This document shows, in pieces, positions 30,050-60,829 of a stretch of 64,000 nucleotides of DNA (positions are counted from its first letter, which is position 1; every line of letters begins with the position of its first letter). Under the pieces are notes generated by a model. That model saw only the letters and a program-made list of their open reading frames with translations, did not search any database and was not told where the DNA came from. The stretch is taken from contig NC_064046.1 of assembly GCF_932526225.1 (NCBI RefSeq), positions 6,497,306-6,561,305 on the forward strand, given 5' to 3'. The position numbers and the translations under genes are program-made. Origin of the DNA: Nematostella vectensis (Eukaryota; Cnidaria; Anthozoa; Actiniaria; Edwardsiidae).

Positions 30050-31356
30050 CTTAGATTAACGACGGTCCAGTGTCGTAAACTGCAGTTGACGGCCTCACCA
30101 CGCGACGCACCACGCAACCTCTGTCAAAAATAGGAAGAATTGCAGGCAATCACAGCAAAACGGAGGACAAAGATAAGGTAAGATATGCCACTCTAGATAT
30201 TTCCCAGGGTAACACCCCTTGGAATTTAACGATAAAGCCCTTAGCGCAAGTTAGAAGGCAAAGTTACCGATGGGCCTATGTAAAGCCGGACTCCGAGGCA
30301 AGTGACGCTGAGTTCCTCGAAGGGCTGCATCGCACTCAGAAAAACAAGAGTATTAACTCTGGTAGAAAACCGTTTCCGATGAGCATCATCAAAACGAATG
30401 ATTCTCACGAAGAGGGAGGAGCCTGGAAGCCATTGAAACCAACTGAAGGAGAACTGACTTTTATGAGTAGAAGCACAGATGGGATCCCCGGAAAGACGTT
30501 GATGATGGTTGCTTACGAGCCAGAGTACTGTGATTTGACGAATGAATGTGTGGCAAGCTTTGGAAGAAAGGCGTCTTCTTCTCTTGCCCTATCTGAGGAT
30601 CACAAGGGTGAAGTGGCATACGTGATACGGAATTTTCGTGGTGCAGTTATAAGAAACACAGGCGACTCCTCTGATGGGAAGCAAAGACGCGTGGAACAAG
30701 TAAACCCTCATGTCAAAGTTATGGATGGATCAAGTGTGAAGGCCTTCTCGGTTAATGTGGGGGAATGTAACGATAGTCAGACGGGTAGTACTAACAAGAG
30801 TACTCTCCTTACACCGCGATGCACTCTGGGCTGCGACGAAGAAAACAAATTATATAAATTTGATTTTAAAGAGAAACCCGCAAATAGTCCTGGGACTTTA
30901 GAGTCACGTGGATTTTGTGAAGAGGAGGTCGGCCATCAGGAGAAAAACAAGGAAAACATGCCTGATGACTATAATGCTGAAGTTTCAGTGCCATCAATGA
31001 CACCCCATCAGAAGAAGGCAAAGTACCACACTCGTTCTAGGCCACCTCTGAAGCGTTCCTGCTCGTTCAGTTATGCAAACCCACCATCTTTTGAAGACCC
31101 TTTTGACTCAGTATCCTCCGAGCCGCGCTACATGTCTGAATCGTACTGCGAGATCCCTAGGCAAATCATAACCCCGCCTTCCTTGGAAGATAGCAAAGGG
31201 ACGAGTAGTCTAGACAGCTGTCATTCAGTACATCACCTTGATGATGGATCAATAGATATTTGCCCTACAGAAGAGATGCCTGTTAATAGGGGAATCCTAC
31301 GTGAGATTTATACACAGGAAAAACATCTCGATGATAACCAAAACATGGATCCATAG
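30050..31356 (+). CDS. Downstream part of the split receptor tail exon(s), about 400 residues, unrecognised domain
   Basis: The reading frame of the receptor exon (codon GAT at 22778-22780) continues at 30050 for about 27 codons (LRLTTVQCRKLQ...) to a stop near 30129. A different frame is open from about 30079 to the stop at 31354-31356. It reads DISQGNTPWNLTIKPLAQV, RRQSYRWAYVKPDSE and then the 325-residue ORF that begins at Met 30379. A 71-bp intron (GT at 30075, AG ending 30145) would join the two in phase; a one-base indel would also do so. The sequence is hydrophilic, Ser/Pro/Glu-rich, with NKENMP and TPHQKKAKYHTRSRPP, and has no catalytic motif. This is consistent with a disordered cytoplasmic signalling tail, but membership in the receptor gene is inferred. 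Confidence 0.6.
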
Positions 31357-33140
31357 GTTCCACCAAGCTCATACGAATTTCGTGAGAATACCAAAGCACA
31401 AAAGACCGAAGTTTTCTCTACCAAGGCACAGCCTTAAAAAAACGTTCAAGATTAACAAAGGGCTGTCAAAGCGTTGCTAGGACCCCAAAGGCTCCTTTGA
31501 ATAACACTATTAAGCTAGTTGTCCCTGTAACACCAAGACCCCATATACGTGGGCAACAGGTAAACAAGTTCTTCTGTCGCCCGGATCACTATGCAGGATT
31601 TATTTAATTGGGGGGAAGCCGCGAGGGAGTAGATGAAGCGTAGCTCGTGGACGGGAGGACAGGTCACTATTGAAATGGAGCTAACCCTTGCAGGTACTGT
31701 GCCTGTCAGAAAGCCTCCAGTCAGAGCTAAACACTTTCTCACGGTGCCATCTCAAAGAACAAGGCCACAGAGTGAGAGTTTTGCAGGATTTCTAGACTAA
31801 CGAAGCAGTAATCTTCCTCATCTATGTATATCACAGTTGGCGACGCCACAGATGGCAGTGATCTTACCTTGGGAACTTGGCCTATTAAACAACGCCAACA
31901 GATCATGATGTAAGAGAACGAACCCCCCGTATTAGGGTATGTTCGAATGATGACGTCCGTAAAAACTATTTTTAGAACAAGCAGTTATTTTTAGATACGT
32001 CTCTGATTGGTTAGCGCTTACGTTTCCTAACAACATGAGTCTTAGGCGCGATCACATCTTGAGCAATGTGATCCGGCAAAGGGTGTTTTGGAAATCTTTT
32101 TGACCGAAAATACCTTCCTTTTTTACGAACGCTTTAAAAATGATCTTCCATAGAGTACGCTGGAGCCAATCAACCGTTTCTGGGACATTGAAATTCATAA
32201 AGTGCGTCATTTTTGGCTCTGGGATCAACTTCCCCAGTAAAGGTTGTCACTGCTGATTCGCAAATTATAACACAACAGTCAATCATAAATCTGTGTTTAC
32301 AAAACACAATTCTCTTCCAATTACCTTTTAATGAAAAAGATACATCCAGAACTTAACACCATCATATTCACACCGATATTACAAATAAAAGATTTCAAGT
32401 CTTTATAATGAAGTAAATCTTATTCCAGTCACAAGGGTTTCTTGAGTGACATGATTTCTGAACATTTGCGTGGAAAAATTGAAGTTCATTCATCTAAAAA
32501 TGTTTTAAATCAAAGAGGCCTTCTTGTATTAAAATACATAACATAGACTCTGAGAATGCCTAGGTATTCTATCTCACCGAATTGCAGAGAAAAGGAACTT
32601 TATATGAGTCTGCACGATGCATCTTGAATAAACTCCAAATTCACCGTCTCCCCGACGTCTTCCCGTTCAATTATTCATATCACATTTAGATAACTGAACA
32701 TTAGATAACTTAACAGATAACAGGACACCACCCCATGAGTAGCATTGTGATCATGAGCCTTGAAGAGCAGCTAAAAGGATAAAAACAGGTAGCGAACGAA
32801 GTAAAGAAGTGCAGAGGGAAAAAAATTGTTGTGAAATTGTACTAGCTAGTGCCCATAACCAAATATGGCGCGACGAACCATGTATGGATGCTATGATTGA
32901 CAAGCTCGCGCAATCTAAAAATAGCTTTCATGGACGACATCATGGGCCACGGGGATTTGTTCTCTTATATCATGGTCTCTTGACAACGCCTATATCAGCC
33001 GCAAAAAGGAAATAAGTACACCATCCATCGTATAGACATCGAAACACAACAGGTGCTATATAAGTAAAACCTTCTAACGTGTGATTGGCACCACAGACCA
33101 ATTTATACTCTATCACCTTTTCAGCAACACCTTCCCTCAT
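31357..33140. other. 3' flank of the receptor gene and intergenic DNA
   Basis: No gene recognised. AATAAA occurs at about 32385 and 32626, too far from the stop to assign with confidence. Short ORFs show no domain. Confidence 0.4.
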
Positions 33141-33149
33141 GTGGACGGC

Positions 33150-33515
33150 GCCGCAGATAAAGAGCTTTACAGTAACCCCATTCGTGTGGACGACGTCACA
33201 GAACAAGAGTTGTGAGGAACACCTTCGTGTGGACGACGCCACAGAACAAGAGTTGTACAGTAACACCTTCGTGTGGGCGACGCCACAGAACAAGAGTTGT
33301 ACAGTAACACCTTCGTGTGGATGACGCCACAGAACAAGAGTTGTACAGTAACACTTTCGTGTGGGCGACGCCACGGAACATGAGTTGTACATTAACACCT
33401 TCGTGTGGATGACGACACAGAACAAGAGTTGTACAGTAACACTTTCGTGTGGGAGACGCCACGGAACAAGAGTTGTGCAGTAACACCTTCTTTTGGGCGA
33501 CGCCACGAAACAATA
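33150..33515. repeat. 44-bp minisatellite, about 8 copies
   Basis: The unit acgccacagaacaagagttg + tacagtaacaccttcgtgtgg + a linker base or two repeats with a 44-bp period (e.g. acagaacaag at 33241 and 33285). Copies diverge at the edges. Because 44 is not a multiple of 3, long ORFs appear in several frames; these are artefacts. It is not a CRISPR array because there are no unique spacers. Confidence 0.9.
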
Positions 33516-33519
33516 GCTT

Positions 33520-34395
33520 CATAGTAACTCAGGAGCCAGTAGGCTAAAGAATAAAAAGGCAACAACAACATATACTAACGCTTTTTGTTAAAATTAATAG
33601 TCAAGCAATATACGCGGTGACAATAATAAACGCCCATTTCGTTTTCCGGGCTTATTTACGGAGTACGAAAAACAGAAAATAATTGAAAAATCTGTTTAAA
33701 ATAAAGAAAAATACTAAAACTACCAACGACCTAATCCAAATATGTACAATTATATAATTTCTATTAATCAAGTTTGATTTTTACCGCCCGGCTTAATTTT
33801 GGTCAATTTTTAGACATTTTCTGTTCAAGTCGAAAAATACCGAAAAATCGCAAATTAAGTATATTCGAAAAATACATTTTTCCCTCTCAAGCCAAAAATA
33901 TTTATCCGATTCGTTTCAAATTTTAACAGAATACTAAGGTCATCAAGGGCTGTCTCCTGACAAAAGATGGTATTTTTGTTCTGAACAACAAATTTCTTGG
34001 TTTGAGACGGTCACTCTTAAGATTATTCAACCCGGCGCAGTAAGAACGTAGCTTACGTATTTAGAAAAAAAAAAAAGGTTGCACAGTTTTTTTTAGCGAT
34101 ATACACCCGATAAACGGGAATCGGTTCTTTTTTTTTTTTATTATTGGGATACCTGTACATAACAACTGACCAATCACAGAGAGCTATTCAGCTGTCTTCT
34201 CTTTCGCACATCTCGTTCTTGTGACTTGATGTGAAGGAGCGACCAATTCGTTAAAATGTTCCTCAACGGAGCAGGGTTACATGCTGAAACTACTGCTGTA
34301 TGCTTTAAACTAATGTGGCTTTAACTCCGAATAAGTTCTAGTGAGAGTATTGCAGCGTGGAATTAATATGGAAGTCAAATATTTTTGGAAGCAGA
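33520..34395. other. AT-rich intergenic DNA and LysRS promoter region
   Basis: No gene recognised. The last 150 bp precede the LysRS start codons. An out-of-frame upstream ATG at 34368 would give a 17-codon uORF that overlaps the leader ATG at 34396, if transcribed. Confidence 0.4.
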
Positions 34396-50960
<16,565 letters not shown>

Positions 50961-51091
50961 AAATAATACTAAAATAGAAGAAACCTTTCATCTCACATTC
51001 CGGTCAGATCCCTTATAGACTTTGCTTTAAAAGAAATGAAGATGTACTATAGATACCCCTTGAATTACAATGATGGCCATGACTTGTTATA

Positions 51092-51097
51092 AATAAA
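51092..51097 (+). promoter_or_regulatory. KARS1: Poly(A) signal AATAAA of LysRS
   Basis: It lies 132 nt after the LysRS stop codon, giving a short 3' UTR. Confidence 0.65.
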
Positions 51098-51348
51098 AAA
51101 GGAAATGGCCCCCCTTATCCCCCCTCTGGGTAGAAAGCTTAGTATCCATAACTGCAGTAAGTCAAGGTAATCGGTCTCCCCTTGAAGATTTTAATCGATC
51201 GCGAAACTGTAAGCTATGTGCTCATACGAGGCAGCGAGAATGTGGCGGGCGAAAATGTCCACGTTTACCCTTTTTGGTTCTGTACATATTGTTTTTACTA
51301 TTTTGGTATGCAATGCAGTGTTCCGGAAGCAATGGGTGGAAGGTACTA

Positions 51349-51489
51349 GAGTGGTTTTCAAAATCCCGTGCAACAAAATGTGATAGTCAAAGTGTAATAG
51401 TCAATCCCGAACAAAAGAGAACAAAGATATTACAATGTATTTGTACTAGATGAACTAAATGGTATTTCACAGGTTTTTGAAAACCACTC
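51349..51489. mobile_element. MITE with TA target duplication, copy 2
   Basis: 141 bp with inverted ends gagtggttttcaaaa and tttttgaaaaccactc, flanked by TA (51347-51348 and 51490-51491). Same family as 2241-2382, and with better-kept ends. Confidence 0.85.
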
Positions 51490-51499
51490 TATTGTACAA

Positions 51500-53500
51500 C
51501 TATCCAAAATAAAGTTGCATCTAAAATTGAATATATGGTATCCCTCAGGACTTCATGGGCGTCAAATGAATAAGCAAATATGTATAGATGAAAATGAATC
51601 TACAGTAGTATTGGAAAATGTTCCAATCTTGTCCTAGTCATCTAAGGCTAATTTCAAACATCGTATTGTTCAATGTAAAAGAAGATGAAACAATCGACTT
51701 GATTCATTTGCATGAATTCGCATTGAATACGGCTTACGGATGATACTAAGTTTGAACTTAGCCTAAACACCAATTTTACGGAGCTTCTCACTCGACGTTG
51801 TTGAATAACGACTTGGACCAGGTCCGCCCCTTTTATTCTGCAGACCATTCTATGATGTAATTGCAAACCAACGCTTTTACATACACTCTTTGTAATTCAG
51901 CCCCTTTGCCCTGATACATTTTAATGTATAAGCCCTTTTTCAAAAATATGCTGTGCTTTTCATGAACACGTTCTATTTCAACTAAGTTCGCACTCCCATT
52001 CGTCTTAGCCCGCAGCGATTCATGGGTAGCGTATAAATGGCTGAATCCTGTCTTCTGAAGGCCATTGGGATGTTCACAAGAACATGAAGATTTCTAACAT
52101 TTTGAAAGCCTGGATTTGTTTTATTTACGCTTATTTTCTTTCTAGCGGAGCCGGCCGCGCGCGTAGCCCCATAGGCATAGAAATATGGTATAGGTATGCG
52201 ACTTGGTTTTTGTGGTCATCGCGCGGGTACCCTGTGGTGTCACTCGCCAGCCAGCCGCGCGACTCCCAGGCCCCACTCGGCCCCGAAATGGCGACTAAAT
52301 GCAAGCACGGAGCAGGGGAAAAAGTTCTTGTCGATTATGCGATGATTATTTATTTTGCCTCAAATTTTGTGACTTAAGGATAAAGTCAACTAGAGGAGAT
52401 CTACTAGCATTCATTCACGCCAAGATTTATCTGGTTTTAGCTAGTAAATTTAAGCAAGTAACAGTTCACATTAAAAAGCGAACAGAACCACAAGAAAGCG
52501 AACAAAAAAAAAAAACAATGCAAGGTGAGTTTCGGACGACGATTTGTATTGTCTATTGAGGATATGACGGTTATTAGGCTTTTTGTTGTCCTTTTTGTAT
52601 GCTTTGAAAATGCGAGTACTTAACTCAGTAATCAAATTATTTGAGCATAACAGGTTTTGTTTTGACATTCTTCGTTTTATCTATATTCTTGATTGTGTTG
52701 AATAAAATACAATACAACAAAAACTTGAATTCGTCTTTAATAAGACTTCTTCAGGGCAGATTGATTGTGTTAAGATATTTCATAAAGGCTAACCAATATC
52801 GTGTTGCATTTGTCAAATACTGCTAAAGAAGACCGTTCTTGTCTTTATATCCTGTGCTCTTAGTCCTAAGAAGATACATATCCTTAGAAGATACATCAGC
52901 TTTTTCAACTTACAAGAGAAATTTTCCTTACCGAGAAAAAAAAAAACCCTATTTTCAATATGTATTGTTGTTATTGTCTGCATCTTGCATCTCATGTGTT
53001 TATTTTTTTTTTCAAATAGTTGTGGAAAATTAGTTAGATTATAAATGGCTTGATAAAAAGATTGTTTTGAAAGAAATAAGAAATAATTGTTTTCACTCTT
53101 TTATGAACCAGGAACTACCTGAGGGCCAAGATGAATGCTAAAGACTGGAAGACATGAGAATTAAAAATCATGTCTTGAAGAGAACAGTAGGATGTTCTTA
53201 TTCACTAGTCATTTGATACCCCCACACCCATTGTCCCAGGGATGGTGGGGGATTAAACTTTAATAAAAGCCTGTTTCCAAGTTAAGAGTAAAAAACAGTC
53301 AATACCACCACCCCTCTTGGCATATTCTGGTTAAAAAGTGGTCTAAAACCCCACATTAACCCCTGACTTCTGCGGGACCATAAGGGAGGGGGCGCAAAAG
53401 ACTAGTTCATTACTATGTGATTCAGCAGTACACACATAGGTTTTTTTAGAACAAGATACTTATATCATATAAAACTAAAAACAAACTTTTGTTTTTTAAA
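51500..53500. other. Intergenic DNA with one B-C type repeat
   Basis: 52143-52300 (agcggagccggccgcgcgcg...ccagccagccgcgcgactcc) resembles blocks B and C of the 2.6-kb composite repeat. Otherwise there are short ORFs without domains and no recognised gene. Confidence 0.45.
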
Positions 53501-53519
53501 TAATAAATCTGTAAAGAAA

Positions 53520-54850
53520 ACAGTTTTCTATCAACCTAAAGATAATGGGAAAGGGGATATTTTAGAAAAGTACTGAATATAATTATCACATTATTGTTAT
53601 TATATTTTCTTTTCAAACATTTAAAGAAGAGTCATATTTTTTCCTTTTTCTTTTCCCTGTTGACTATTTTTATGCAATTGATGCTCTTTGCTATTTCCCC
53701 TCTACACCAAAAATAAATTAATGAACAGATTTTATATTTAAATTAGTAATTTTCATTTAGTACTCTCACTTATATCTTCTTTTTAGGATTTTCTTTCTAA
53801 GTCGCTTTCCCATTACATTTATTTTAGGGGTTTAGATTTATTTTATTGGAATAGTTGGATCCAGGGTTTCTCAAAACACCAAAATATAATGCATTACTGG
53901 ATGTATATTTGTAGATATTAATTCCCATGGGGATGGAAAATCACCACTTAAAATGGTACATTAAAACTTCAGTATCTAAAATTGTGTATGACACTATATT
54001 CCATCTTTGAAATCCTGTTTCATCCATTGTTCTTCGCAAGGACAAAGCTTGTCAGAATGTAGCTTTACAAATGTACATTAATGGAACTTTTATTAAGGGG
54101 AAGGGTTTTTTTAGGGCAAGATACCCAAACTTTATAACACTAGCAACAACCTTGTTCTTTTTCAATAATAGAATTCTGTTCACATAGCTTGGATAGCATA
54201 GACATGGCCTCTTTAGAGGCCTGTGGTGGTGAAAGGGTTAAGATAATGGATAAGGGGAAATGTCAAGAAATGCTCAATCAAATTATTTTCATTACTGTTA
54301 TATTTTTTTCACCAAACCTTTCAAGTTGAGTCAATTTACTTTATATTTCCTCTCCCGTCGACTATTTTTTAGTCAATTGATATTCTTTGCTTCCTCTCTA
54401 CCCAAAACATAGATCAATGAAAGGGTTTGGTTTGAAATTAGAAGTTAGCATTTTAGCAGTCAGTGATGCCTTGGATGTTTTTTTTGGGGGGTTTGCTTCC
54501 AAAATCAATCTGTTTTTTCTTCATTGCATTCATTTGGGAGTAGACCACCAACAACAAGGCCACTATATGGTAAAGGGGGTGCACCAATATGTAATGCATA
54601 AAAGGAGATATATTTTTGGATTTTAATTTCCAGACATTTTTTTGAATATTCGGTCCAATGAAGGAGAGAATCGCCTCTAAATCAATACATAAAAATTACA
54701 GTATGGCATCTAAACAGTCTAAATATATTATTTTGAATCTTTGGAATGCTGTTACATCCATGACATTTTCTGCACAATGGCAAAGCTTGTCAGAGTATTG
54801 TTTTGATTTAAAAAAATATTCATAATGGAACTTCTATGATGGGACATAAG
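53520..54850. repeat. Old tandem duplication, offset about 700-740 bp
   Basis: Two diverged copies (about 53520-54130 and 54240-54850) share cattattgttat, a tgactattttt..caattgat.ctttgct block, tgtt.catccat, caaagcttgtcag (54043 and 54781) and taatggaactt. The sequence is non-coding and heavily diverged. Confidence 0.7.
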
Positions 54851-55439
54851 AATTTACCATTAGACTCTTGATGACTTTGACAGCCATATTCACACCAGGA
54901 ATTGTGTTTGTTAACTTTGATGTACTGCATAATTTAAATTATTGAATAAGGCCTGGATCCATTTGGTTGGTACAATAAATAAATCTCAGTAAAGAGCAGG
55001 ATCCTAGATCCCCCAAAAATACCTTGATCAGTCAACACAAAAGGTGTTCAATGCTGGCTCCGCTTTTAGGCAGTGCCTAAATCTATATTATTTGATACCC
55101 ATGAAGTTAGGCGCAGATCTCAATCCAGTTGTCCCGGTCGCTTTAGTTCAGCAATTCTGTCTCAGCCACACTACGCCTAATCATGTTTCTGGTTGCTACG
55201 ATCCCGTTCCCGGGATTCTTGTCTTATTTCTTGTTTGTTTGTTTTCATTTGTTTCCGGGTTTGGGTTTCATAATGAAGACACTAGGACCGAGATTGTTTT
55301 CCCGCGTATCATGCAGTTTACTTCCAGGTATATACTTCATAGGGAACGATTAAAGGGCCTTGCACTCGGGCGGCTACGGTAACTACTTTAAGTACGCATC
55401 CTGAAGTGTATCATAAGATAGTGTATCATACCGTATCAT
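54851..55439. other. Non-coding flank of the minisatellite
   Basis: A 112-residue ORF (55044-55382) has a hydrophobic stretch (GILVLFLVCLFSFVSGF) but no recognised family. Treated as uncertain. Confidence 0.35.
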
Positions 55440-58400
55440 ACCACACCATACGTACACACGATACACACCATCCACAGCTATCTACACCATACACAACCAT
55501 CCACACCATACACACCCATCCACACCATACACAGCTATCCACACCATACACAGCCATACACATCTATCCACACCATCCACAACCATCCACATCTATCCAC
55601 ACCATCCACATCTATCCATACTATACACAGCCATACACACCATACACAGCTATCTACACCATACACAGCTATCTACACCATACACAGCTATCCACACCAT
55701 ACACAGCTACCCACACCATACACAGCTATCCACACCATCCACAGCCATACACAGCTATCTACACCATACAGAGCTATCCACACCATACACAGCTATCCAC
55801 ACCATACACAGCTATCCACACCATACACACCCATTCACAGCTATACACAGCCATACACAGCTATCCACACCATACACAGCCATCCATAGCTATCCACACC
55901 ATACACAGCTATCCACACCATCCACAGCTATCCACACCATACACAGCTATCCACACCACACACAGCTATCTACACCATCCACAGCTAATCCACACCATAC
56001 ACAGCTATCCACACCATACACGGCTATCTACACCATACACACCATCCACAGCTATCCACACCATCCACAGCTATCCACACCATACACAGCTATCCACACC
56101 ATACACAGATATCCACACCATACACAGCTATCCACATCTATCTACAGCTATCCACACCATACACAGCTATCCACATCTATCTAAGCTATCCACATCATAC
56201 ACTGCTATCCACACCATCCACAGCCATCCACAACTATCCACACCATACACAGCTATCCACACCATCCACAGCTATCCACACCATACACAGCTATCCACAC
56301 CACACACAGCTATCTACACCATACACAGCCATCCACACCATACACAGCTATCCACACCATACACGGCTATCTACACCATACACACCATCCACAGCTATCC
56401 ACACCATCCACAGCTATCCACACCATACACAGCTATCCACACCATACACAGATATCCACACCATACACAGCTATCCACATCTATCTACAGCTATCCACAC
56501 CATACACAGCTATCCACATCTATCTAAGCTATCCACATCATACACTGCTATCCACACCATCCACAGCCATCCACAACTATCCACACCATACACAGCTATC
56601 CACACCACCCACAGCTATCCACACCATCCACAGCTATCCACACCATCCACAGCTATCTACACCATACACAGCCATCCACACCATACACAGCTATCCACAC
56701 CATCCACAGCCATACACACCATCCACAGCCATATACACACCATCCACAGCCATCCACAACTATCCACACCATACACAGCTATCCACACCATCCACAGCTA
56801 TCCACATCATCCACACCATCCACAGCTATCCACACCATCCACAGCTATCTACACCATCCACAGTTAATCCACACCATACACAGCTATCCAGACCATCCAC
56901 AGCTATCTACACCATACACAGCCATCCACACCATACACAGCTATCCACACCATACACAGCTATCCACGCCATACACAGCTATCCACACCATACACAGCTA
57001 TCCGCACCATACACAGCTATCCCCTCCATACACAACCATCCACAGCCATACACAGCTATCCACACTATACACAGCTATCCACACAATACACAGCCATACA
57101 CAGCTATCTACACCATACAGAGCTATCCACACCATACACAGCTATCCACACCATACACAGCTATCCACGCCATACACAGCTATCCACACCATACACAGCT
57201 ATCCACACCATACACAGCTATCCACACCATCCACATCTATCCACACTATACACAGCTATCCACACCATCCACAGCCATACACAGCTATCTACACCATACA
57301 CAGCTATCCACACCATACACAGCTATCCACACCATACACAGCTATCCACGCCATACACACCCATCCACACCATCCACAGCTATCCACGCTATACACAGCC
57401 ATACACAGCTATCCACACCATACACAGCTATCCACACCATCCACAGCCATCCATAGCTATCCACACCATACACAGCTATCCGCACCATCCACAGCTATCC
57501 ACACCATACACAGCTATCCACACCACACACAGCTATCTACACCATCCACAGCTAATCCACACCATACACAGCTATCCACACCATCCACAGTTATCTACAC
57601 CATACACAGCTATCCACACCACACACAGCTATCTACACCATCCACAGCTAATCCACACCATACACAGCTATCCACACCATACACGGCTATCTACACCATA
57701 CACACCATCCACAGCTATCCACACCATCCACAGCTATCCACACCATACACAGCTATCCACACCATACACAGATATCCACACCATACACAGCTATCCACAT
57801 CTATCTACAGCTATCCACACCATACACAGCTATCCACATCTATCTAAGCTGTCCACATCATACACTGCTATCCACACCATCCACAGCCATCCACAACTAT
57901 CCACACCATACACAGCTATCCACACCATCCACAGCTATCCACACCATACACAGCTATCCACACCACACACAGCTATCTACACCATACACAGCCATCCACA
58001 CCATACACAGCTATCCACACCATACACGGCTATCTACACCATACACACCATCCACAGCTATCTACACCATCCACAGCTATCCACACCATACACAGCTATC
58101 CACACCATACACAGATATCCACACCATACACAGCTATCCACATCTATCTACAGCTATCCACACCATACACAGCTATCCACATCTATCTAAGCTATCCACA
58201 TCATACACTGCTATCCACACCATCCACAGCCATCCACAACTATCCACACCATACACAGCTATCCACACCATCCACAGCTATCCACACCATCCACAGCTAT
58301 CCACACCATCCACAGCTATCTACACCATACACAGCCATCCACACCATACACAGCTATCCACACCATCCACAGCCATACACACCATCCACAGCCATATACA

Positions 58401-60729
58401 CACCATCCACAGCCATCCACAACTATCCACACCATACACAGCTATCCACACCATCCACAGCTATCCACATCATCCACACCATCCACAGCTATCCACACCA
58501 TCCACAGCTATCTACACCATCCACAGTTAATCCACACCATACACAGCTATCCACACCATCCACAGCTATCTACACCATACACAGCCATCCACACCATACA
58601 CAGCTATCCACACCATACACAGCTATCCACGCCATACACAGCTATCCACACCATACACAGCTATCCGCACCATACACAGCTATCCCCTCCATACACAACC
58701 ATCCACAGCCATACACAGCTATCCACACTATACACAGCTATCCACACAATACACAGCCATGCACAGCTATCTACACCATACAGAGCTATCCACACCATAC
58801 ACAGCTATCCACACCATACACAGCTATCCACGCCATACACAGCTATCCACACCATACACAGCTATCCACACCATACACAGCTATCCACACCATCCACATC
58901 TATCCACACTATACACAGCTATCCACACCATCCACAGCCATACACAGCTATCTACACCATACACAGCTATCCACACCATACACAGCTATCCACACCATAC
59001 ACAGCTATCCACGCCATACACACCCATCCACACCATCCACAGCTATCCACGCTATACACAGCCATACACAGCTATCCACACCATACACAGCTATCCACAC
59101 CATCCACAGCCATCCATAGCTATCCACACCATACACAGCTATCCGCACCATCCACAGCTATCCACACCATACACAGCTATCCACACCACACACAGCTATC
59201 TACACCATCCACAGCTAATCCACACCATACACAGCTATCCACACCATCCACAGCTATCTACACCATACACAGCCATCCACACCATACACAGCTATCCACA
59301 CCATACACAGCTATCCACACCATACACAGCTATCCACACCATCCACAGCTATCCACACCATCCACAGCTATCCACACCATACACAACAACCCATACTATA
59401 CACAGCTATCCACACCGTACACAGCTATCCGCACCATCCACAACCAAACACATCTATCCACACCATCCACATCTATCCACACTATACACAGCTATCCACA
59501 CCATACACAGCTATCCACACCATACACACCCATCCACACCATACACACCCATCCACACCATCCATAGCTATCCACGCTATACACAGCCATCCATAGCTAT
59601 CCACACCATACACAGTCATCCATAGCTATCCACACCATACACAGCTATCCACACCATACACGGCTATCTACACCATCCACAGCTATCCACACCATCCACA
59701 GCTATCCACACCATCCACAGCTATCCACACCATACACAGCTATCCACACCATCCACAGCTATCCACACCATACACAGTTATCCACACCATACACAGCTAT
59801 TCACGCCATACACAGCTATCCACACCATACACAGCTATCCACGCCATACACAGCTATCCACACCATACACAGCTATCCATACCATACACAGCTATCCCCA
59901 CCCTACACAGCTATCCACATCTATCTACAGCTATCCACACCATACACAGCTATCCACATCTATCTAAGCTATCCACACCATACACAGCTATCCACACCAT
60001 ACACAGCCATCCACAGTTATCCACACCATACACAGCTATCCACACCATCCACAGCCATACACACCATACACAGCCATCCACAGTTATCCACGCCATACAC
60101 AGCTATCCACATCATCCACAGCTAACTACACCATACACAGCTACCCACACCATACACAGCTATCCACACCATACACAGCTACCCACACCATACACAGCTA
60201 TCCACACCATCCACAACCATCCACACCATACACATTTATCCACACCATACACAGCTATCCACACCACACACAGCTATCCACACTATACACAGCTATTCAC
60301 ACCATACACAGCTACCCACACCATCCACAGCTATCCACACCATCCACAAACATCCACACCATACACATCTATCCACACCATACACAGCTATATCCACACT
60401 ATACATAGCCATCCACAGCTATCCACATCTATCTATAGCTATCCACACCATACACAGCTATCCACACCATACACAGCCATCCACAGCTATCCACACCATA
60501 CACAGCTATCCACACAATCAACAGCTACACACACCATCCACAGCTATCCGCATCATCCACACCATCCACACTTATCCACACCATCCACAGCTATCCACAC
60601 CACAGCCATACACATCATACACAGCCATACACACCATCCACAGCTATCCACACGATCCACAGCTATCCACACAATACACAACTATCCACGCTATACACAG
60701 CTATCCACAGCTATCCACACCATACACAG
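55440..60729. repeat. 19-bp minisatellite/satellite array, 5.3 kb, with higher-order periods
   Basis: The unit ccacaccatacacagctat (19 bp, variants with catccac for catacac) is repeated about 280 times. Rare markers show higher orders. cggctatctacac recurs at 56021, 56364, 57684 and 58027, and ctaagct at 56181, 56524, 57844 and 58187, i.e. 343 bp nested in 1663 bp. The + strand is almost G-free. Long ORFs (e.g. 55406-56527 and 58759-59625) arise only because the unit lacks stops. Confidence 0.97.
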
Positions 60730-60790
60730 AATGACTGTGCGCACGCGCACGCGCATATTGCGATCATCACCACGTGGACAGTCTTGTCGT

Positions 60791-60825
60791 TAGACTTTCT
60801 TTTTGACTGACTTCAACTCAAAATG
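60791..60825 (+). promoter_or_regulatory. Possible transcription start and first exon ending in ATG|GTAAGC
   Basis: A pyrimidine tract ctttcttttt (60795 on) is followed 20 nt later by caaaATG and immediately by a consensus donor GTAAGC. Pyrimidine-start 5' UTRs with an intron right after the ATG are common in ribosomal-protein genes. No later exon was found in the window, so this is a weak call. Confidence 0.3.
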
Positions 60826-60829
60826 GTAA

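Noticed and set aside
33150-33515. Possible CRISPR array or coding repeat
   Set aside because: The 44-bp period is continuous with no unique spacers, and the host is a eukaryote. It is a minisatellite.
55406-59625. Long ORFs (373 and 288 residues) of TPYTAIHTIHSYPHHTQ-type repeats
   Set aside because: They are the 19-bp minisatellite read through three frames. The unit has no stop codon, so openness has no coding meaning.
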